Positions 1-5,142 of a DNA stretch of 12,973 nucleotides are shown here, in pieces. Every line of letters starts with the position of its first letter. The first letter of the stretch is position 1. The position numbers and the translations under genes were made by a program. A model generated the notes under the pieces. That model searched no databases. It saw only the letters and a list, made by a program, of their open reading frames with translations, and was not told where the DNA came from. The DNA lies in assembly GCA_002789815.1 (NCBI GenBank), contig PFTZ01000063.1:1-12973 (forward strand), given 5' to 3'. The DNA comes from Candidatus Berkelbacteria bacterium CG_4_9_14_3_um_filter_39_23 (lineage in GTDB: Bacteria > Patescibacteriota > UBA1384 > GWA2-35-9 > CG2-30-39-44).

Positions 1-85
1 GAGAGGGAGGGATTCGAACCCTCGAGGGGCTTACGCCCCTACGGGTTTAGCAAACCCGGGCACTCGACCACTATGCGACCTCTCC
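1..85 (-). tRNA. tRNA-Ser(GCU), cut by window edge
   Basis: Read on the minus strand, the sequence folds as a class II tRNA with a long variable arm (about AGGGGC / GCCCCT). Its anticodon stem is CGGGT/ACCCG around the loop TTGCTAA, giving anticodon GCU, which reads AGC and AGU serine codons. The T-arm carries the GGTTCGAATCC core. The 5' acceptor strand is GGAGAGG, but only six of the seven pairing 3' bases lie inside the window, so the last acceptor base and the discriminator are outside. It lies 38 bp downstream of tRNA-Ser(UGA) on the same strand and is probably co-transcribed with it. Confidence 0.95.
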
Positions 86-123
86 AAAAATGCATTATTT
101 AGCATATATTTTCAAAAACCATT

Positions 124-210
124 CGGTGGGGGTGAGATTCGAACTCACGGTCGTCTTACGACGACTCCGGTTTTCAAGACCGGTGCACTAAACCGCTATG
201 CGACCCCACC
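124..210 (-). tRNA. tRNA-Ser(UGA)
   Basis: This is a complete class II tRNA. The acceptor GGTGGGG pairs with CCCCACC, with a G discriminator. The anticodon stem CCGGT/ACCGG holds the loop CTTGAAA, so the anticodon is UGA and it reads UCN serine codons. The long variable arm is GTCGTC/GACGAC, and the T-loop TTCGAAT is standard. No CCA is encoded after the discriminator, so the 3' CCA must be added by a nucleotidyltransferase. Confidence 0.96.
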
Positions 211-218
211 TTCACAAG

Positions 219-248
219 ATTAAAATTTCAAACATACAATTTTTTCAA
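219..248 (-). promoter_or_regulatory. Promoter of the two tRNA-Ser genes
   Basis: On the minus strand a -35-like TTGAAA (243-248) and a -10-like TTTAAT (219-224) are separated by 18 bp. The -10 ends 8 bp before the first base of tRNA-Ser(UGA), which would give almost no 5' leader. The position and box spacing fit a sigma-70 type promoter for the serine tRNA pair. The surroundings are AT-rich, so chance matches are possible. Confidence 0.45.
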
Positions 249-265
249 TTCTACTTTATTTTTAC

Positions 266-294
266 TTGAAAAACAAGCTGAAAAAGAGTAACAT
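266..294 (+). promoter_or_regulatory. Candidate promoter of tRNA-Arg
   Basis: A -35-like TTGAAA (266-271) and a -10-like TAACAT (289-294) are separated by 17 bp, about 31 bp before the tRNA-Arg gene. That would leave a leader of roughly 25 nt for RNase P to remove. The -10 matches the consensus at only four of six positions. Together with the minus-strand promoter at 219-248 it makes this interval a divergent tRNA promoter region. Confidence 0.35.
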
Positions 295-325
295 TTAATC
301 AATGCGTTTTGTATTCCCTAGCAAT

Positions 326-398
326 GCGCCTGTAGCTCAGCGGACAGAGTGTCAGCTTGCGGAGCTGAAGGTCAGAGGTTCGAATCCTCTCAGGCGCA
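326..398 (+). tRNA. tRNA-Arg(GCG)
   Basis: This is a 73-nt cloverleaf. The acceptor GCGCCTG pairs with CAGGCGC, with A as discriminator. The D-arm contains G18-G19-A20, and A20 is an arginine identity element in bacteria. The anticodon stem TCAGC/GCTGA encloses the loop TTGCGGA, giving anticodon GCG, which reads CGC and CGU. The T-arm is AGAGG/CCTCT around TTCGAAT. No CCA is encoded. A run of seven T's (408-414) follows closely and may help terminate the transcript. Most bacteria read these codons with tRNA-Arg(ACG), whose A34 is deaminated to inosine, so an encoded G34 is less usual. Confidence 0.93.
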
Positions 399-487
399 CT
401 TTCAAAATTTTTTTCCAACCAGCAAGGAGGTCAACAACAATACCAAAATGCGCAACAGCCGCTAACCATACAGCGACACGCGAAGAA

Positions 488-745
488 ATGGACATAATGT
501 ATCATTATTTAGAACAACATACGAGCCGATATGATGAAGATGGCGTTTGGTTTGATGTAGAACGATTATCTCAAATGATAAGGCAAGCCAAACAAACCGG
601 TAACTGGGAAAATATCCGAACATTAACAACCAATACCCAGCCCAATCTCCAGCAATTTATACCCATCGATCTCTGGCGTAAAATCCATATGATAATTTTA
701 CGCTTTTTTATTATTTCCCATACCGCTTCATCAGAAGCGTATTGA
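488..745 (+). CDS. Doubtful small hypothetical protein
   Basis: An 85-aa open frame from ATG 488 (or ATG 497, nine residues... three codons downstream). I do not recognise a family. The first 60 or so residues look protein-like: hydrophilic, mixed, with a probable amphipathic helix around WFDVERLSQMIRQAKQ. The open frame continues upstream into tRNA-Arg, so that extension is not coding. The ribosome-binding signal is weak (GAAGAA). A stronger AAGGAGGT at 424-431 has no ATG, GTG or TTG at the right distance. The last 20 or so residues are encoded by a perfect terminator hairpin and by antisense of the copA 3' end, so the true C-terminus may have been lost by frameshift. Frame 1 meets a stop at 679-681, right at the hairpin. 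It may be a decaying gene. Confidence 0.3.
   Translation: MDIMYHYLEQHTSRYDEDGVWFDVERLSQMIRQAKQTGNWENIRTLTTNTQPNLQQFIPIDLWRKIHMIILRFFIISHTASSEAY
676..709 (+). terminator. Rho-independent terminator
   Basis: A perfect 9-bp stem, GCGTAAAAT (676-684) with ATTTTACGC (695-703), encloses a 10-nt loop and is followed directly by six T's (704-709). This is a plus-strand intrinsic terminator. On the minus strand the hairpin is not followed by T's, so it would not work as a classic terminator for the converging copA operon. It overlaps the 3' end of the doubtful ORF 488-745 and the last bases of copA begin at 711. Confidence 0.75.
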
Positions 746-3014
746 GCACCACACTGACAGACGAAAACGCCATTGCCCCGCCAGCGATCATAGGATTGAG
801 AAGCCAGCCGGTAAGCGGGAAAAGCACGCCAGTTGCCAGCGGAATTCCGATAATATTGTAAAAAAACGCCCAAAATAAATTCTGTTTTATTTTCCTTAAA
901 GTATATTGGCTCAAATCTATCGCAACCGCCACATCACGCAAATCGTTTTTTATCAGCACTATTTCTCCTGTTTCCATCGCCACGTCAGTGCCAGAGCCAA
1001 GCGCAATACCAAGATCTGCTTGCGCCAGAGCTGGCGCGTCATTGATGCCATCGCCCACCATTGCCACAACGCGTTGCGTTGTGGAATTTCCAATATTCAA
1101 TTTCCAATTTCCAATCTGTTTACCTTGTTGAATTTGTTTAATAGCCTTGGCTTTATCTTGAGGCAACACGCCAGCTATGACAGAATCTATCCCGACCTGC
1201 TGGGCGATCGCTTCAGCCACTTGCTGATTATCGCCAGTAATCATAGCTGTGCTTTTGCCCATTTGGTGCAATCGGCTAATCGCCTCTTTTGAATTTTTTT
1301 TCAATGTATCGGCAATGGCAATCAACCCTAAAATATGGGTTTGCTCAATCACCAGCACAACCGTTTTACCCTGACGCTCAAGTTGGTTCATTTGTTTTTC
1401 AATATTTTCAGCGACTTTAACTCCATACTCATCTGCCAACAGGCGCGTGCCAACTAAAATAATTTTAGCATTTACTTCTCCGATTACGCCCTTGCCAACT
1501 AGCGCTTTAAATTTTTTAACTGGCAAAAATTTTATCTTTTTTTCTTTGGCTTTTTTTATTATCGCTTTAGCCAGAGGATGCTCTGAATTATTCTCAATCG
1601 ACGCGCCAAGCTGTAAAATTTTATTCAATGATTTTTCTGCGATCGCAACAATTTCAATTACTGACGGCTCGCCAATTGTAAGCGTCCCAGTTTTGTCAAA
1701 CACGATCGTATTCACCAAGCGGGCGGTTTCAAGCGCTTTGCCACTTTTTATCAATATCCCTTGTTCAGCTGCCAGCCCTGTTCCAACCATTACCGCAGTG
1801 GGCGTAGCCAAACCTAAAACGCACGGACAAGCGATGATAAGAACCGCCACAAAAATTGTCAAAGCAAAAGAAATCGGGTAGCCAAAAAACAACCATATAG
1901 CCAAAGAAATAATCGCAATCCCCAAAACCGCTGGCACAAAATAAAACGAAACCTTATCAGCCACCAGCTGAATCGGCGCTTTTGATCCCATTGCTTCCTC
2001 CACGATTTTAATTATTTGCGCCAACATTGTACTTTGCCCCACAGCCGTAGCTTTAAATTTTATCACTCCTGTTTGGTTGATAGTCGCGCCAATAACCATA
2101 TCGCCTTTTTTCTTTTCAACCGGAATCGACTCGCCAGTAATCGCCTTTTCGTCAACCCCGGAATAACCAGCGATTATCACCCCGTCTGTGGGGATTTTTT
2201 CACCTGGTTTAACAATAATAATATCTCCTATTTTAAGCTCTGAAATGGGGATTATTATTTCCTTGCCACCCCTTACAACCGTCGCTTCCTTGGGCGCAAG
2301 CCCGATTAATTTTTTAATCGCGTCGCTAGTTTTGCCTTTGGTCAAAGCTTCCAGATATTTGCCAAGGGTGATAAAAACCAAAATAATCGCTGCGCTTTCA
2401 AAATACAACTCTGCTTGAAGTTCTCCTTTTTGCAATGAAATTATTGCGATCGCAATACTATAAAAATAGGCTGCGCTGGTGCCCAAAAAAATTAGCGAAT
2501 CCATATTCGGGCTCAATTTGATAAAATTTTTTATGCCCGAAATCCAAATGTTTACGCTGGCAACAATCACCGCTGTTGCCAGAAAAAATTGCGCATAGAT
2601 GTTGATATTTCCTTCGAGCCACTTTGGCATTTCAACTTCAAAAACTTTTAACATAACCATCAGCCCCAGCGGAAAACCAAAAATCAGCGCGCCAAAAAAA
2701 CGATTTTTTAATTTTTGAATTTCGCTTTGAGCTTGGAGTTTGTGATGGTCGCTATGATTATCATTTTCGCTATCGTGGTCGCTACGGTCGCTTGCTTCCT
2801 CGCCCAAAACACCATAACCAAGTTTTTTTATCACATTAATAAACTCGCCTTTATCCGACAAACGCGCTGAGTGTTCAATGAGCGCTTTTTCCGAAGCAAA
2901 ATTTACATTCACCTCTTTGACTCCGTCTATTTTTTTCAACGCATTCTCTATTTTCTGCGCGCAAGACGCGCAGTGCATACCCGAAATTTCCAGTATGGTT
3001 TTTGTGTTTTGCAT
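711..3014 (-). CDS. copA: Cu(I)-exporting P1B-1-type ATPase CopA
   Basis: This membrane pump uses ATP to move Cu(I) out of the cytoplasm. The 767-aa protein has one N-terminal HMA domain with GMHCASC (Cys15, Cys18), then a His/Asp-rich linker (His80, His87, His90, His91). The membrane and catalytic parts follow. The actuator motif is TGES, the transmembrane copper site is CPC (Cys396-Pro-Cys398), and the phosphorylation site is DKTGT (Asp440). The nucleotide-domain HP motif sits in SEHPLAKA, and the hinge is GDGIND (Asp655, Asp659). The YN pair in FFYNIIG and the MAFSS motif near the C-terminus match the P1B-1 copper subgroup rather than the zinc or cobalt groups. The start has a good ribosome-binding site, AAGGAG, four bases upstream. 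It is the last gene of the csoR operon, 12 bp after the preceding stop. Oddly, the segment just before the hinge (about residues 634-646) comes from a 7-bp tandem repeat. Confidence 0.96.
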   Translation of the reverse strand: MQNTKTILEISGMHCASCAQKIENALKKIDGVKEVNVNFASEKALIEHSARLSDKGEFINVIKKLGYGVLGEEASDRSDHDSENDNHSDHHKLQAQSEIQKLKNRFFGALIFGFPLGLMVMLKVFEVEMPKWLEGNINIYAQFFLATAVIVASVNIWISGIKNFIKLSPNMDSLIFLGTSAAYFYSIAIAIISLQKGELQAELYFESAAIILVFITLGKYLEALTKGKTSDAIKKLIGLAPKEATVVRGGKEIIIPISELKIGDIIIVKPGEKIPTDGVIIAGYSGVDEKAITGESIPVEKKKGDMVIGATINQTGVIKFKATAVGQSTMLAQIIKIVEEAMGSKAPIQLVADKVSFYFVPAVLGIAIISLAIWLFFGYPISFALTIFVAVLIIACPCVLGLATPTAVMVGTGLAAEQGILIKSGKALETARLVNTIVFDKTGTLTIGEPSVIEIVAIAEKSLNKILQLGASIENNSEHPLAKAIIKKAKEKKIKFLPVKKFKALVGKGVIGEVNAKIILVGTRLLADEYGVKVAENIEKQMNQLERQGKTVVLVIEQTHILGLIAIADTLKKNSKEAISRLHQMGKSTAMITGDNQQVAEAIAQQVGIDSVIAGVLPQDKAKAIKQIQQGKQIGNWKLNIGNSTTQRVVAMVGDGINDAPALAQADLGIALGSGTDVAMETGEIVLIKNDLRDVAVAIDLSQYTLRKIKQNLFWAFFYNIIGIPLATGVLFPLTGWLLNPMIAGGAMAFSSVSVVLNTLLMKRYGK
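1088..1115. repeat. Four 7-bp tandem units inside copA
   Basis: On the plus strand four adjacent heptamers read TTCCAAT, ATTCAAT, TTCCAAT, TTCCAAT (the copA sense strand has ATTGGAA units). They encode the IGNWKLNIGN stretch of CopA, about ten residues before the GDGIND hinge. CopA family members usually pass almost directly from the preceding helix to VAMVGDGIND, so this appears to be a tolerated in-frame insertion of low-complexity repeat DNA. Confidence 0.7.
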
Positions 3015-3024
3015 ATTACTCCTT
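3015..3024 (-). promoter_or_regulatory. copA ribosome-binding site
   Basis: On the minus strand AAGGAG (3019-3024) stands four bases before the copA ATG. It lies in the 12-bp gap after the stop codon of the upstream gene. It supports the chosen copA start and independent initiation on a polycistronic message. Confidence 0.7.
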
Positions 3025-3026
3025 TT

Positions 3027-4433
3027 TTATTCAACGATTATTGTGCCTGATATCATCCCCATCCAACAGCTGAATTTATAACTGCCTATATTTTGAGGCG
3101 TAAATTTTTTAACCGCAGTTTCGCCTGGCGTCAACTGAATTACATCCTTAAATAAATTGGGCGATATAACCGCGTTGGTGCACCCGCTTGTGCCAGTGTC
3201 CGTAATTTCCCACCTGACTGGCGCTCCGGCTTTGATAGTAAACGAATCAGGCGAATATCCGCGAGAGGACGCTTCCATTTTTATAATTTGGATATTCTTG
3301 CCGTTGTCTCCGTTATTATTTTCAGTTTTTGTATCCTTGGCTGGCTGGTCGCTTTTTATGCCAATGGTTTTTGTCTTGACGGACGGCAGTTTAATATCGC
3401 TCAAACTTTTCACCCCCAAAACATTTAATTGGCTGTTGATATTAAAAGCAACGAAAAACAAAATTAACACACCAGCGACTTTTAAAAATATCTCGGCTTT
3501 GCGGGGTTGTTCTAAAAACTTGACTGACGATACGCCGATTGCGATTAGCGACAAAAAAGTCCCCAACGAAAACGCCAGCATAATCAGCGCGCCAGAAAGC
3601 GAGTTGCCTGAAATAAGCGCCAGCCCTTCTGCTGTTAAAGTGAACCCGCAAGGCAACAAAAATGTCAAAGCGCCAAGCGCCATCGGCATCCATCGCCCTT
3701 GAAAATTTTTTTCATCAGCTATAAAGCGGATTAGAAACCGTGGAGCGGTAATTTGAAATTTTTGCATTATTTTTACGCCCAGCATTTGCAGTCCGGTTGC
3801 CAGCATTACCAAAGAAACGAGTATTACCAGCCAAGACGAAAATTTTATTGAAATGTTGAACTGGCTCCCCAATGCTCCCAAGACCGCTCCGAGAATCGCA
3901 AATGAAATCAAGCGACCAAAGTTAAACATTAGATGGGGCGCTAATTTTTTTGAAAAAGAATCGCTAGACAAATGCGCGCTTTGCCATTGCTTGGACATAG
4001 ACAGCACAATTCCGCCTACCAACGCCGCGCAAGTTGACACGCCGGCAAGCGCGCCAAATAGCCAAATAACAGCAAGCGATGAATTGCTGTTAACACTGCC
4101 AAAGCCTGAAAACACAAATTTATTGAGTAAAATAAAGATAGCAATAAATATAGTTGCTAAAATAACAATTGATAAAGTTTGGCTTTTTAAGGGGTCTGTT
4201 TTATCTCCGTCGAACGTTAAAGGTTGGTGGTAAAAAGTATAGTTATGCTTGCGAAATAATTGATTTAATAGTTGAGTGCTGGGTATTTCTTTTTCATATT
4301 CAATAGCCACCTGCCCCAAAGCAAGTTGCGCATCCGCTGATTTAATGCCTTCTATTTCCAGCAATTTTTTTTCAATCAAAACCTCGCAAGACGGGCAGTG
4401 CATTCCCCGAATATAAAATATGTGTTCTTTCAT
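3027..4433 (-). CDS. HMA / DsbD-TauE-like / cupredoxin fusion protein
   Basis: This 468-aa membrane protein probably handles Cu(I) together with CopA. It has three parts. Residues 1-70 are an HMA domain with GMHCPSC (Cys13, Cys16). Residues 86-335 form about seven membrane segments resembling the DsbD/CcdA and TauE/SafE families. These include Cys135 in the first conserved helix pair and an LPCGFT motif (Cys262), which could form a thiol pair across the bilayer. After a charged, low-complexity linker (about 345-380), residues 380-468 form a cupredoxin-like domain of the plastocyanin-related type. That domain has no histidine. Its likely ligands are Cys418 (GCTNAV) and Cys456, Met458, Met460 (CWMGM), which suggests Cu(I) binding rather than a blue type 1 site. 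The ATG overlaps the csoR stop as ATGA, which implies translational coupling. Such fusions beside copA are known in outline; the exact reaction is inferred. Confidence 0.9.
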   Translation of the reverse strand: MKEHIFYIRGMHCPSCEVLIEKKLLEIEGIKSADAQLALGQVAIEYEKEIPSTQLLNQLFRKHNYTFYHQPLTFDGDKTDPLKSQTLSIVILATIFIAIFILLNKFVFSGFGSVNSNSSLAVIWLFGALAGVSTCAALVGGIVLSMSKQWQSAHLSSDSFSKKLAPHLMFNFGRLISFAILGAVLGALGSQFNISIKFSSWLVILVSLVMLATGLQMLGVKIMQKFQITAPRFLIRFIADEKNFQGRWMPMALGALTFLLPCGFTLTAEGLALISGNSLSGALIMLAFSLGTFLSLIAIGVSSVKFLEQPRKAEIFLKVAGVLILFFVAFNINSQLNVLGVKSLSDIKLPSVKTKTIGIKSDQPAKDTKTENNNGDNGKNIQIIKMEASSRGYSPDSFTIKAGAPVRWEITDTGTSGCTNAVISPNLFKDVIQLTPGETAVKKFTPQNIGSYKFSCWMGMISGTIIVE

Positions 4434-4693
4434 TTATGCTCTAAATGATAAAGTTGCAGGAGTTCTTTGACGACCTTGTCGTTTTTCCCTTCTTTAATTT
4501 GACTGATCACGCAGGTTTTAAGGTGCCCTGCAAGTAGTAGACGATTTAAACTCTCGAGCGATTTTTGCGCAGCTAAACTTTGGACCATTACATCAACGCA
4601 ATACCTGTTATCCGTTATCATTTGCTCAATTTTTTTCATTTGACCCTGAATAATTTTTATCCGATGGCTGGCGCGTTGTTTTTCGTAAGACAT
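4430..4693 (-). CDS. csoR: Copper-sensing repressor CsoR
   Basis: This 87-aa all-helical regulator belongs to the CsoR/RcnR (DUF156) family. Family members bind DNA as tetramers and let go when Cu(I) binds. The three Cu(I) ligands are present with the spacing of characterised CsoR proteins: Cys32 (RYCVDV), His57 and Cys61 (GHLKTC). The N-terminal HRIKIIQGQMKKIEQMI stretch carries the basic residues that contact DNA. A Cys-His-Cys set points to copper rather than nickel/cobalt (RcnR), formaldehyde (FrmR) or persulfide (CstR) sensing. It is the first gene of the operon. Its promoter contains a matching operator, so it should repress itself and the two copper genes behind it. No clear ribosome-binding site precedes the ATG. 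Confidence 0.95.
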   Translation of the reverse strand: MSYEKQRASHRIKIIQGQMKKIEQMITDNRYCVDVMVQSLAAQKSLESLNRLLLAGHLKTCVISQIKEGKNDKVVKELLQLYHLEHK

Positions 4694-4728
4694 AATTTTA
4701 TTTTATTTTTTGAGAGCCTATCAAATTT

Positions 4729-4758
4729 ATTCTAATCCCCCCGTGGGGTATTTGTCAA
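4729..4758 (-). promoter_or_regulatory. csoR-copA operon promoter
   Basis: On the minus strand a perfect -35 TTGACA (4753-4758) and a -10 TAGAAT (4729-4734) are separated by 18 bp. This predicts a 5' untranslated region of about 28 nt before csoR. The spacer is nearly filled by the CsoR operator, so bound CsoR would block RNA polymerase directly. Confidence 0.85.
4734..4751 (-). promoter_or_regulatory. CsoR operator
   Basis: The minus strand reads ATACCCCACGGGGGGATT, a G/C-tract pseudo-palindrome with AT-rich ends. It closely resembles the TACCC-n-GGGGGTA operators known for CsoR proteins of other bacteria. It sits between the -35 and -10 boxes of the promoter for a gene that itself encodes a CsoR with intact copper ligands. 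This makes negative autoregulation relieved by Cu(I) very likely. Confidence 0.85.
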
Positions 4759-4872
4759 GCCCTAGCCTTTTTAGCAGAATTAACACGACTTACGCAAAAT
4801 TTCTGCTTATTATTATACTTGATTCATCTGTCGTTATTCTTGTTCCGCCTGCCATTCCCGTATCTCCTCTTT

Positions 4873-4936
4873 GTCATTCCCGCAAAAGCGGGAATCCAGT
4901 CTTTTTGTCTGGATCCCGCATCAAGTGCGGGATGAC
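4873..4936. repeat. dRS3-type double palindrome, copy 1
   Basis: The first hairpin is ATTCCC-GCAAAAGC-GGGAAT (4876-4895), an exact match to the ATTCCC-N8-GGGAAT form of Neisseria dRS3 repeats. A second hairpin, ATCCCGCA / TGCGGGAT (4913-4933), follows after a T-rich spacer. The two halves are also roughly inverted copies of each other, from GTCATTCCCGC to GCGGGATGAC, so the whole unit could form one long cruciform. Confidence 0.8.
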
Positions 4937-4975
4937 GGGAGGGGCTGGATCCCCAATCCGAAGCGCTTCGCTTTC

Positions 4976-5072
4976 GGTTGAGGATGACAAGGGGACAGTC
5001 GGTTGAGGATGACAAGGGGTGTGTCATTCCCGCAAAAGCGGGAATCCAGGCAGGGTTGAGGATAACAAGGGG
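4976..5072. repeat. Three direct repeats GGTTGAGGATGACAAGGGG
   Basis: GGTTGAGGATGACAAGGGG occurs at 4976-4994 and at 5001-5019 (25-bp period), and with one change (GATAACAA) at 5054-5072. A single dRS3-type palindrome separates the second and third copies. The unit ends resemble the GGATGACA end of the neighbouring palindromes, so both probably belong to one repeat family. Confidence 0.75.
5023..5050. repeat. dRS3-type palindrome, copy 2 (half unit)
   Basis: ATTCCC-GCAAAAGC-GGGAAT (5026-5045) is identical to the first hairpin of copy 1, including the flanking GTC and CCAG. The second hairpin of the full unit is absent here, so this is a half unit. Confidence 0.8.
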
Positions 5073-5130
5073 ACGAAATGATATTTTGCGTAAGTTAAAA
5101 ATTTAGATTTCACTTGTTGCAAAGTTCTGT

Positions 5131-5136
5131 TATAAT
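5131..5136 (+). promoter_or_regulatory. Extended AT promoter, probably leaderless
   Basis: A perfect -10 box TATAAT ends six bases before the ATG at 5143. Transcription would therefore start at or next to the A of the start codon. No Shine-Dalgarno sequence is present. No good -35 is visible at 16-18 bp upstream. It lies just outside the right end of the MITE-like element. Confidence 0.6.
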
Positions 5137-5142
5137 AAAATT

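Larger units (their letters stand above)
4788..5095. mobile_element. MITE-like element with 13-bp inverted ends
   Basis: ACTTACGCAAAAT (4788-4800) is repeated exactly in inverted orientation as ATTTTGCGTAAGT (5083-5095). It encloses 308 bp with no convincing gene. The interior is packed with palindromes and direct repeats. I see no clear target-site duplication outside the ends. The size, the matched ends and the lack of a transposase fit a MITE or a collapsed insertion sequence. Because the interior resembles chromosomal repeat DNA, nested insertion is also possible. An open frame reported through this stretch (4710-5006) is made of repeat sequence and is not a gene. Confidence 0.5.

Noticed and set aside
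302..487. Coding extension upstream of ATG 488 through the tRNA-Arg gene
   Set aside because: The extension translates a well-folded tRNA and has no ribosome-binding site at ATG 302.
3027..4433. Sulfite exporter function for the middle domain
   Set aside because: The TauE/SafE label is only a family similarity; the metal-binding domains at both ends, the Cys pair in the membrane part and the csoR-copA context favour copper or thiol chemistry.
4710..5006. 98-aa plus-strand frame and its minus-strand counterpart (4824-5027)
   Set aside because: Both are made of inverted and direct repeat DNA inside the MITE-like element and cross the csoR promoter; the peptides look like the usual translation of repeat families.
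4876..5072. CRISPR array
   Set aside because: Repeat spacing is irregular (25 then 53 bp), the intervening sequence is itself repetitive, and there are no cas genes.
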